Of a stretch of DNA of 32,856 nt, positions 1-6,845 are shown piece by piece; the first letter of the stretch is position 1, and each line of letters opens with the position of its first letter. Source of the stretch: CAUUCF01 sp963543695 (lineage in GTDB: Bacteria; Pseudomonadota; Gammaproteobacteria; UBA9339); NCBI GenBank assembly GCA_963543695.1, contig CAUUCF010000011.1, forward strand, positions 1 through 32,856. Reading direction: 5' to 3'. The position numbers were made by a program, and so were the translations under genes. The notes under the pieces were generated by a model. That model worked only from the letters and a program-made list of their open reading frames with translations, was not told where the DNA came from and did no database searches.

Positions 1-449
1 AATTAAGGACTTATGATTGTTTTTATGATGGTACTGGGATGTTTATGCATCGAGGATTTTTCATCCATGATTGGTTACTAGAATGTTGGTCCGATTTAAT
101 AGATAAAGATATTAAAATCATTCCTGCTACTTGTAGTACTTTAAACGGAGTAGTCAAGGAATTTCACTTAATATACATAATCAATAAAGTCGATGGTCTT
201 GATGAAATTTTATCAATAAAGTTAAAAAACGAATATGGTATTTGTTATAAATTAATACCTAAAGATAATAATGATTTTATGGAAAATCATCAAATAGCTA
301 TAGAGCAAAACTTTAAAAGTCATATATACGTAACACCAGATTTATTATCCAAAATTTTGTTGAAGAAAAAGAAACTAAAAGACGTATGGATCATGACTTT
401 CAAAGAAAGGTGGGATATTTTATACAGTAAAATGTATGGACCATATTAA
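1..449 (+). CDS. Imm11/DUF1629-like immunity protein, copy 1 (5' end outside the window)
   Basis: The reading frame is open from position 3 to a TAA at 447-449, so the gene enters from outside the window; the first ATG inside (39) is internal. This is shown by in-frame codons at 3-38 that match the middle of the paralogue at 804-1449. The visible part resembles the C-terminal half of Imm11 (DUF1629)-type immunity proteins: FFIHDWLL, then a strand-like segment FHLIYIINKVDGLD, and near the end IYVTPDLL followed by FKERWD and a MYGPY terminus. Such proteins neutralise a cognate polymorphic toxin in the cytoplasm. The family call rests on pattern similarity only. The next feature downstream is a toxin-like fragment, which fits an immunity role. 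Confidence 0.5.
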   Translation, partial: LRTYDCFYDGTGMFMHRGFFIHDWLLECWSDLIDKDIKIIPATCSTLNGVVKEFHLIYIINKVDGLDEILSIKLKNEYGICYKLIPKDNNDFMENHQIAIEQNFKSHIYVTPDLLSKILLKKKKLKDVWIMTFKERWDILYSKMYGPY

Positions 450-497
450 AACAAAATATCGGTTTTAAAAGAGATCGCTAACGAATCCGGAGCGTAA

Positions 498-807
498 ATG
501 CATCATACGTTGTTTCAGAGTATGGCAGAAGATACGATTGTTAAAATAGATAGTACATTTAATATCAACGACCCGTTAAACTTTGTTTTTTTTACCGGCG
601 AATGAAGAATTAGCGGAAGCTACGGGTGCGGCGATTCATTTAGGTAACCATATTGAAGAAGCGGAAAGATTAGTGAAAGAAGGTTTAAAAAATAAACTAG
701 AAGTTAATCCAGAACAACCAAGGAATGCGATTGTAGAGAATAATTTAGAAATATTTAAAAAATTGCAAAAGAACGAAATACAATTAAATAAGCGGAAGAA
801 AAAATGA
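498..807 (+). pseudogene. Orphan AHH-type nuclease toxin tip, frameshifted at a T8 run
   Basis: An ATG at 498 has a good ribosome site (GGAG at 489-492). Translation starts MHHTLF and ends early at TGA 603-605. Removing one T from the T8 run at 586-593 joins it to the frame that runs to TGA 805-807, giving about 102 residues. The restored protein has the layout of the AHH family of HNH/EndoVII-fold nucleases: an HH pair at the start, then NFVFLPANEE, then TGAAIHLGNH with the H-x-G-x-H pair, then a helical tail. Upstream, the same frame stays open from 450 to a TAA at 495-497, so a longer ancestor is possible. Its stop overlaps the immunity-like gene start at 804 (ATGA), as expected for a coupled toxin-immunity pair. 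It is probably inactive as it stands. Confidence 0.6.
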
Positions 808-1449
808 CGATAGATCGAAGAAATATTTTTTTATGGGATACATTAAATGCTGGAAAATATAGTCCGTTGTTTCACTCGGAAGATTATACGGAAGACGATA
901 AAGATTATTTAGCGAAAAATTATAATCAACCGGATTTTGACTGGAGTAAATACCCTTTAAGGTTTTCGTGGAAATTAAAAAGTGAAATGGAAGAAAAGAA
1001 ACTAAGAACCTATGATTGTTTTTGCGAAGCTCGTGGCTTTCTTAGATGGGGAGGCAATGGTTTTTTTATTCACGATTGGTTATTAGATTGTTGGTCCGAT
1101 TTAATAGATAAAGATATCAAAGTAATTTCATCTACTTGTAGTACTTTAAACGGAGTAGTCAAGGAGTTTCACTTGATTTATATAATGAATAAGGTAGAAG
1201 GATTAGACATGAATTTGTCAAAAATGGATTCAAATGAAAATTTTAAATTGTTTCCTAAAGCGGAAAATTCGTTTATGAAAGATCATCATTTAGCAATAGA
1301 AAAAGATTTTGGCGTATATATATATCACTCCCGAACTAAAAGAAAAAACTTTGAAAGCAAAAGGAAAAAAAGAACTAAAAAAAGTATGCATTGAAACTTT
1401 TAAAGAAAGATGGGATACAACATTGGGTATGATTTATGGTCCATATTGA
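804..1449 (+). pseudogene. Imm11/DUF1629-like immunity protein, copy 2, frameshifted at a (TA)5 run
   Basis: The gene starts at ATG 804 inside the stop of the toxin-like gene. It reads through NIFLWDTLNAGKY, FFIHDWLLDCWSDL and FHLIYIMNKVEGLD, the layout I associate with Imm11 (DUF1629) immunity proteins. At the TATATATATAT tract (1315-1325) the frame changes and the protein ends in an unrelated basic tail at 1394. Adding one TA unit restores ITPELKEKTLKAKGKK, then FKERWDTT and a final YGPY before TGA 1447-1449. This matches the end of copy 1, so the original end is known from the sequence itself. The loss of one TA unit is either decay, a switchable state or a sequencing error. Restored length is about 215 residues. 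Function is inferred from family pattern and linkage. Confidence 0.6.
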
Positions 1450-1629
1450 AAATAAAAAACTTGGTATTCGGGTTATTGCTTAAATAAATTAACTATAGTA
1501 TAGATTGGTCTAATAAAAAATAATATTAAAAAGATGATGAAAAGATAACATTAATATTAATAATTCAAAAAATCGATTTAAAATAAGTATTTGGCAGTTT
1601 AACCAGCAGTTAGAAAAAATTTAGCGTAT

Positions 1630-1677
1630 CCGGTAATGTCGTAACCAGGAGGGAGTCTTACATCCGACGATTACCGG
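1630..1677 (+). other. Inverted repeat enclosing a Shine-Dalgarno-like sequence
   Basis: CCGGTAAT (1630-1637) pairs with ATTACCGG (1670-1677), and GTCG (1638-1641) pairs with CGAC (1665-1668), with one bulged G at 1669. The 23-base loop carries AGGAGGG. No start codon follows at a normal distance, so the purine run may be a relic. It could be a hairpin of a degraded gene start, a recombination scar, or chance. Confidence 0.4.
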
Positions 1678-1885
1678 GTTAAGTGAAGAAGATGCAAAAC
1701 AAATTCAAGCAACGGCCGAAAACGGTCATTCACTGAATCAAGACGAGACGAAGTTAGTTGAAGTAGGAGATTTAGCAGAGAAGAAATATTTGGTACCGTT
1801 AATTAATCGTAAAAAATTAAAGCATAGCCAAAATCGCTATTTGTACAAATTTAAAAAAACCTTGCTCTTTAAAAATTACAAATAA
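1637..1885 (+). pseudogene. Coding remnant of unknown family
   Basis: A frame without an ATG or a clear start is open from 1637 to TAA 1883-1885 (about 82 codons). From 1661 it reads like real protein: HPTITGLSEEDAKQIQATAE, then a stretch with VEVGDLAEKKYLVPLINR, then a basic end rich in Lys and Tyr. Codon use resembles the neighbouring genes (GAA, TTA, GCA), unlike the flanking AT-rich DNA. I do not recognise the family. Position just after the toxin-immunity pair suggests it is another leftover of that locus, perhaps a C-terminal piece displaced by recombination. It has no start of its own and is probably not expressed. Confidence 0.4.
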
Positions 1886-2229
1886 ACCTACAGAAATAAA
1901 CATATAGAATAATAAAAAAGAGGAGTAAAACAAAATTAATAGTAAACTTCGTTGCTGTTTTTTTTTTTGCTTAAACAAGCTATGTGAGTAATAGCATTTT
2001 GTGTACCTAAGAATGTCCCTAACTTTTATCAGAAAATTTTGTCGCTTTTAAGAAAAAAAGGGAATAAAATTATGCTAATGTGCCTTTAGTAATGTTACTT
2101 TAATGGTAGACGTTTTCATTTGTGTAAAGAGGATTTATGGTAATTTTAACTAGCTTGATTAATTCGGGTGGTATATTGATTATCTGAAAAAAAGAGGCTA
2201 TACTTAAATAATTTTGAAATGAGGTATTT
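1886..2229. other. Non-coding gap with no recognised gene
   Basis: This AT-rich stretch has no convincing gene. It contains an 11-base T run (1958-1968) without a supporting hairpin before it. A 16-codon frame (2137-2187) has a GAGG-type ribosome site a few bases upstream, but nothing shows it is used. The only strong signal is the ferredoxin promoter at its right end. Confidence 0.5.
2176..2204 (+). promoter_or_regulatory. Sigma70-type promoter of the ferredoxin gene
   Basis: TTGATT at 2176-2181 and TATACT at 2199-2204 are separated by exactly 17 bases. Transcription would start near 2211, leaving a leader of about 20 bases with GAGG at 2221-2224 before ATG 2230. It probably also serves rpsO-pnp, since no terminator is visible in the 69-base gap that follows the ferredoxin gene. 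Confidence 0.7.
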
Positions 2230-2463
2230 ATGGCAGATAAGCAAGCAAAAATGACAAAAAACGTTAGCGGTAAGTTTTATGTAGATTCTACTTGTATTGG
2301 ATGTTGTCAATGTGTCGATTTAGCGGGTGATTGTTTTGCCGAAGACGGGGAAAGCGGAACGGCTTACGTTTTTAAGCAACCTAATAACCAGGAAACGGAA
2401 AAGGCTTGTAACGAAGCAATGAGTAATTGTCCGGTAGAAGCTATTGGTAATGATGGAGAATAG
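2230..2463 (+). CDS. Ferredoxin, single [4Fe-4S] cluster type
   Basis: A 77-residue soluble electron carrier. The cluster ligands are visible as C22-x2-C25-x2-C28 and a distant C67 followed by Pro (NCPVEAIG), the standard arrangement of one-cluster bacterial ferredoxins; C26, C35 and C60 are additional cysteines. The redox partner cannot be told from the sequence. ATG 2230 is preceded by GAGG and a well-formed promoter. It sits 69 bases upstream of rpsO with no terminator between them, so co-transcription is likely. In many gammaproteobacteria truB precedes rpsO, so the ferredoxin here marks a changed neighbourhood. Confidence 0.85.
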   Translation: MADKQAKMTKNVSGKFYVDSTCIGCCQCVDLAGDCFAEDGESGTAYVFKQPNNQETEKACNEAMSNCPVEAIGNDGE

Positions 2464-2532
2464 AAGGAATAATTAAGGTGGTTACTGCAAATGACGGTGG
2501 TAACTAATTTTTGATCAAAGAAGAGGTTTGAT

Positions 2533-2802
2533 ATGTCATTAACGTTAGAACAAAAACAAAAAATTATTAAAAAGTTTGGTGCCAATGAAAAAGACACCGG
2601 TTCAATGGAAGTTCAGATCGCGTTGTTGAGTGCGGACATTGCTCAATTAACGGAGCATTTTAAAATTCATCGTAAAGATCATCATTCTCGTCAAGGATTA
2701 ATTCGTAAAGTTAATTTAAGACGTAGCTTATTAAGCTATTTAAAAGAACGAGCGTTTGATCGATATAGCCGTATTATTGCCGAGTTAAAATTAAGAGGAT
2801 AG
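2533..2802 (+). CDS. rpsO: 30S ribosomal protein S15
   Basis: An 89-residue protein of the usual S15 length, all helical. The conserved segments are present: DTGSMEVQIALL near residue 20, then HRKDHHSRQGL around residues 42-52, then RRSLLSYLK. S15 binds the central domain of 16S rRNA and is an early assembly protein of the small subunit. GAGG stands a few bases before ATG 2533. It is followed after 9 bases by pnp, the classic rpsO-pnp pair, whose transcript in E. coli is controlled by RNase III, PNPase and S15 itself. I did not find a clear copy of the E. coli autoregulatory pseudoknot in the short leader. Confidence 0.97.
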   Translation: MSLTLEQKQKIIKKFGANEKDTGSMEVQIALLSADIAQLTEHFKIHRKDHHSRQGLIRKVNLRRSLLSYLKERAFDRYSRIIAELKLRG

Positions 2803-2811
2803 AAATTATTT

Positions 2812-4929
2812 ATGAAATTGAGTAGAAGTTTTAAGTACGGTAATCATACAGTTACGTTAGAAACAGGTCATTTAGCTAAGCAAGCAAATGGAGCCGTTTT
2901 AGTAACAATTGGTAAAACAGTGGTATTAGTAACGGTAGTTGAAAAAGAAGCGCAAGAAGAGCGAGATTTTTTTCCTCTGACTGTTAATTACCAAGAAAGG
3001 TATTATGCAAATGGACGTTTTCCCGGCGGCTTTATAAAAAGAGAAGGACGACCATCAGTACAAGAAACTTTAATTGCTCGATTAATTGATCGACCGTTGC
3101 GCCCGTTGTTTCCTAAAGGGTTTACGAATGAAGTCCAGATTATCACTACAGTTTTATCTTTAGATCCGGACGTTTTGCCTGATATTCCTGCGATGTTAGG
3201 TGCTTCTGCCGCTTTAGAACTTTCGGGTATTCCGTTTAATGGGCCGGTTGCTGCAGCTCGAGTTGGCTTTTGTCATGGTCAATTGGTTTTAAATCCTTCG
3301 ACTCGTGAGTTAACGGATTCTAAATTAGATTTAGTGGTAGCGGGTACTCAGTCTGCCGTTTTAATGGTAGAATCAGTTGCAGAAGAATTAGTAGAAGAAG
3401 ATATGTTGGCGGCCGTGATGTTTGGTTATCAACAAATGCAAACGGCCATTGTAGCGATTAAAGAATTAGCGGCTGAATGCGGAACTATTAAAAGAAGTTT
3501 TGAATTACCAAAAGAACCTGTATGGGTTAATACCGTAGAAGCAAAAGTGGTGAGTAGTTTACGACCTATTTTTAAAATATCGAATAAAGCGGTACGTAAT
3601 GAACAGTTAAGCGGTTTGCAGCGGCAGATTACGGCAGAAATATTACAAAATCATCCAGAAGTAACTGAAGAGCAAGTAAATAACTATTTCTTCCAAAAAG
3701 AGCGTCAAGTCGTTAGGGGGCAAATTTTAAACGGAGAAAAACGAATCGACGGGAGAGATAATTTTACCGTACGACCAATTACGATTGATTTAGGTATTTT
3801 ACCGAGGGCGCACGGTTCTGCGGTGTTTACACGTGGCGAAACGCAAGCACTAGTGGTTACTACGTTAGGAGTAGATAGTGATGCACAGGTGGTCGATACT
3901 CCAACCGGAGAAAGTACGGAACGTTTTATGCTGCATTATAATTTTTTACCGTTTTGTACGGGGGAAATTGGTTTATTAGGTAGTCCAAAACGTAGAGAAT
4001 TAGGACATGGTAATTTGGCTAAACGAGCTTTACAAGCGGTATTGCCAAGTAATAAGGAATTCCCTTACGTGATTAGGTTGGTTTCTGAAATTACCGAATC
4101 TAATGGTTCGAGTTCGATGGCAACGGTATGTGGTGGTTGTTTGGCGTTAATGGATGCAGGAGTACCAATCAAAGCTCCAGTAGCCGGAGTAGCAATGGGA
4201 TTAATTAAAGAAAATGATCAGTTTGTAGTTTTAACTGATATTTTAGGGGATGAAGATCATTTAGGAGATATGGATTTTAAAGTTGCTGGAACGCTAGATG
4301 GAGTCACTGCTTTGCAAATGGATATCAAAATTGACGGAATTACCGAAGAAATTATGCGGATTGCTTTAAAGCAAGCGAAAGATGCTAGAATGCATATTTT
4401 CGACAAAATGAAAGATTATCTGCCTGCTCCGCGAGCAGAGATTTCTGATTATGCACCGAGAATTACTACTTTTTTTGTTGCTCCAGATAAAATTAAAGAC
4501 GTTATCGGAAAAGGTGGAAGTGTTATCCGAGGATTAATTGAAGCTAGTGGAGCCGATATTAATATCGGAGACGATGGTAAAGTAACGATTGCAACGGCAG
4601 ATAAACAAATAGCTTTAGATTTACAAGCAAAAATTAAAGCAATTGCGGCAGAAGTGGAATTAGGGAAAATTTATGAGGGGGTTGTTACTAAAATTTTAGA
4701 TTTTGGGGCAGTAGTAAATATTCTCCCAAATAAAGATGGTTTAGTACATGTTTCCCAAATCGCAGATGAGCATGTGAAGGTAGTTAGTGATTATTTACAC
4801 GAAGGAGATAAACTTAGAGTAAAAGTCATTGAAATTGATGAACGTACGGGCAAAATACGTTTAAGTGCTAAACAGGCAGCTAACGAAAAAGTAGAACCAT
4901 TAATTGCTAGCGTAACAGTGGAGGATTAA
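2812..4929 (+). CDS. pnp: Polyribonucleotide nucleotidyltransferase (PNPase)
   Basis: A 705-residue 3'-5' phosphorolytic exoribonuclease, close to the E. coli length (711). Domains in order: a first RNase PH-like fold (about 1-145), a helical linker, the catalytic second RNase PH-like fold (about 305-500), a KH domain with VIGKGGSVIRGL near residues 562-574, and an S1 domain starting near 617. The acidic catalytic pair is present as D480 and D486 within GDEDHLGDMDF. It forms trimers and works with RNA helicase and RNase E in mRNA decay. It lies 9 bases after rpsO, and its TAA overlaps the hslV start by one base (TAATG), so the stress protease genes are probably translated from the same message. 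Confidence 0.97.
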   Translation: MKLSRSFKYGNHTVTLETGHLAKQANGAVLVTIGKTVVLVTVVEKEAQEERDFFPLTVNYQERYYANGRFPGGFIKREGRPSVQETLIARLIDRPLRPLFPKGFTNEVQIITTVLSLDPDVLPDIPAMLGASAALELSGIPFNGPVAAARVGFCHGQLVLNPSTRELTDSKLDLVVAGTQSAVLMVESVAEELVEEDMLAAVMFGYQQMQTAIVAIKELAAECGTIKRSFELPKEPVWVNTVEAKVVSSLRPIFKISNKAVRNEQLSGLQRQITAEILQNHPEVTEEQVNNYFFQKERQVVRGQILNGEKRIDGRDNFTVRPITIDLGILPRAHGSAVFTRGETQALVVTTLGVDSDAQVVDTPTGESTERFMLHYNFLPFCTGEIGLLGSPKRRELGHGNLAKRALQAVLPSNKEFPYVIRLVSEITESNGSSSMATVCGGCLALMDAGVPIKAPVAGVAMGLIKENDQFVVLTDILGDEDHLGDMDFKVAGTLDGVTALQMDIKIDGITEEIMRIALKQAKDARMHIFDKMKDYLPAPRAEISDYAPRITTFFVAPDKIKDVIGKGGSVIRGLIEASGADINIGDDGKVTIATADKQIALDLQAKIKAIAAEVELGKIYEGVVTKILDFGAVVNILPNKDGLVHVSQIADEHVKVVSDYLHEGDKLRVKVIEIDERTGKIRLSAKQAANEKVEPLIASVTVED

Positions 4930-5462
4930 TGGAGTCGTTTCGAGGTACAACCATTTTATTAGTGCGAAAAGGTGAACGAGTAGTTATTGGTGGCGATGGG
5001 CAAGTTACGTTAGGAGATACTGTGATTAAGAGTAACGCACGTAAAATCCGTCGGTTGTTTAACGATCAAATTATTGCGGGATTTGCCGGAGCAACAGCAG
5101 ACGCTTTTACTTTGTTTGAGCTTTTTGATCTGAAATTAAAGAAATATCGGGGACATTTAGTTAAATCAGCGGTTGATTTAGCTAAAGATTGGCGTACTGA
5201 TAAAGTTTTAAGACGTCTGGAAGCAATGTTAATCGTGGCAGACCGTCAGTCTTCTTTGTTGTTAACGGGAAACGGTGACGTTTTAGAACCAGCAGGTAAC
5301 GTTTTAGCTATCGGTTTGGGAGGCAATTATGCTTTAGCTGCTGCTCGGGGGTTATTGGAACATTCGGAATTAGACGCGAAAAAGGTTGTTCAAAAAGCGT
5401 TAGCAATAGCAGCTGATATTTGTATTTATACTAATCATAATGTTATTATCGAAGAATTGTAG
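4929..5462 (+). CDS. hslV: HslV, peptidase subunit of the HslUV protease, with Ser124 replaced by Leu
   Basis: A 177-residue threonine peptidase of the proteasome beta fold. A six-residue propeptide (MESFRG) precedes the catalytic threonine (residue 7, mature T1). In mature numbering D17, K33 and G45 of the active site are kept (IGGDGQVTLGD, NARKIRRL, AGFAG). The family motif IGSGG, whose Ser is residue 124 in E. coli HslV, reads IGLGG here; TTG differs from the Ser codon TCG by one base. HslV forms two stacked hexamers capped by HslU. It begins inside the pnp stop codon and is followed after 7 bases by hslU. The substitution may lower or alter activity; the rest of the protein looks intact. 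Confidence 0.95.
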   Translation: MESFRGTTILLVRKGERVVIGGDGQVTLGDTVIKSNARKIRRLFNDQIIAGFAGATADAFTLFELFDLKLKKYRGHLVKSAVDLAKDWRTDKVLRRLEAMLIVADRQSSLLLTGNGDVLEPAGNVLAIGLGGNYALAAARGLLEHSELDAKKVVQKALAIAADICIYTNHNVIIEEL

Positions 5463-5469
5463 TGTTAAT

Positions 5470-6810
5470 ATGGTTAAACGGAAAGAAAGATCTTTAACAC
5501 CACAGAAAATGGTGGAATTTTTAGACCAGCATATTGTAGGACAGACTGATGCTAAGCGGGCCGTAGCAGTCGCTCTACGTAATAGGTGGCGTAGAAGTTT
5601 AGTAAAGGAACCTTTACGTAGTGAAATTCAGCCCAAAAATTTATTGTTGATTGGTCCAACGGGAGTGGGTAAAACAGAAATTGCCAAAAGAGTAGCTCAA
5701 TTACTAGATGCTCCTTTTATTAAAGTAGAAGCGACTAAATTTACTGAAGTAGGGTATATTGGGAAAGACGTTGAATCGATCGTAAGGGATTTGTTAGAAA
5801 CTTCCATTAAACGAGAAAGAGAAAAAGCCGTTAATGAAGTAAAGGGAAAAGCTTATCAGATGGCAATAAACCGAATCTTAGATTATTTAGTACCCCTACC
5901 AACTAACAAAGAAAGTGACGAGCAATATCCTGAAAAATTAAAAAAACGTCGACGAGTAGAAGAACAATTAAAAGCTGGTCAGTTAGATGACGAGATGATT
6001 TATTTAGATTTACCGGTTAATTTTGGAATAGAAGTTTTATCTTCTCCGGGTATGGAGGAGTTTACAAATCAATTGCAGCGTATTTTTTCTACGATGAAAC
6101 AAAGTAAAACTAAACGAAAAAGCGTTAAAATTAGTGCTGCTTTACAATTGTTTCTTGACGAAGAATCTGCGGATCTCATTAATGAAGAAGTTATTCATAG
6201 TCGTGCTAAAGAACAAGTAGAACAAAACGGAATTATTTTTTTAGATGAAATTGATAAAATTATTACTAACGGACGTATGCATGAAGGTGGGGAAGTTTCC
6301 CGCGAAGGAGTACAGCGAGATTTATTGCCTTTAGTAGAAGGAACAACGGTTAGTACGAAATATGGTTTTATTAAAACAGACCATATTTTATTTATTGCGG
6401 CCGGGGCTTTCCATTTAACTAAACCGTCAGATTTAATTCCTGAGTTACAAGGGAGATTTCCTGTTAGGGTTGAATTAGTTCCTTTAACGGTACAAGATTT
6501 GGTTAAAATTTTGACGGAACCTAAAGCTTCTCTAATTACTCAATATCGATCTTTATTAGCGGTAGAACATTTAGAATTAAAATTTGAAAAAAGTGGTATT
6601 TTAAAAATCGCGGAAGTTGCTTTCGAAGCGAACGAAAAGTTAGAAAATATTGGTGCACGACGACTGTATACGGTCATGGAACAATTGTTGGAAGAAGTTT
6701 CTTTCCAGGTTGGAGAAGAACCAACGATAATAAAAATAGACGCTAAATACGTCGAAAAAAGATTAGATTTATTAGTAAGAAATGAAGATTTAAGTCGTTA
6801 TATTTTGTAA
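5470..6810 (+). CDS. hslU: HslU, ATPase subunit of the HslUV protease
   Basis: A AAA+ unfoldase of 446 residues, near the usual 443. ATG 5470 is chosen because an upstream in-frame start would lie inside hslV and family members begin close to the SLTPQKMVEFLDQHIVGQ segment. Walker A is GPTGVGKT (62-69), Walker B FLDEID (257-262). The helical I domain lies between them, and the second-region motif GRFPVRVEL follows. The C-terminus LSRYIL matches the tail that docks into HslV pockets to activate it. With HslV it degrades misfolded and regulatory proteins in the cytoplasm. Both genes are adjacent and intact in frame. Confidence 0.96.
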   Translation: MVKRKERSLTPQKMVEFLDQHIVGQTDAKRAVAVALRNRWRRSLVKEPLRSEIQPKNLLLIGPTGVGKTEIAKRVAQLLDAPFIKVEATKFTEVGYIGKDVESIVRDLLETSIKREREKAVNEVKGKAYQMAINRILDYLVPLPTNKESDEQYPEKLKKRRRVEEQLKAGQLDDEMIYLDLPVNFGIEVLSSPGMEEFTNQLQRIFSTMKQSKTKRKSVKISAALQLFLDEESADLINEEVIHSRAKEQVEQNGIIFLDEIDKIITNGRMHEGGEVSREGVQRDLLPLVEGTTVSTKYGFIKTDHILFIAAGAFHLTKPSDLIPELQGRFPVRVELVPLTVQDLVKILTEPKASLITQYRSLLAVEHLELKFEKSGILKIAEVAFEANEKLENIGARRLYTVMEQLLEEVSFQVGEEPTIIKIDAKYVEKRLDLLVRNEDLSRYIL

Positions 6811-6845
6811 TATGTTATAAATTTAGCTAAGAACGAGAGGAATTA

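Noticed and set aside
1597..1684. Integron attC-like site: GTTTAAC at 1597-1603 and GTTAAGT at 1678-1684 flank the hairpin
   Set aside because: The two outer boxes are not proper complements, there is no integrase in view, and inner boxes with the usual spacing are missing.
1958..1968. T11 run as a rho-independent terminator of the toxin patch
   Set aside because: No stable GC-containing hairpin directly precedes it.
2137..2187. Sixteen-codon frame with a ribosome-site-like GAGG upstream of the ferredoxin gene
   Set aside because: Too short and without codon pattern or conservation evidence; the ferredoxin promoter lies inside its 3' end, so it is likely chance.
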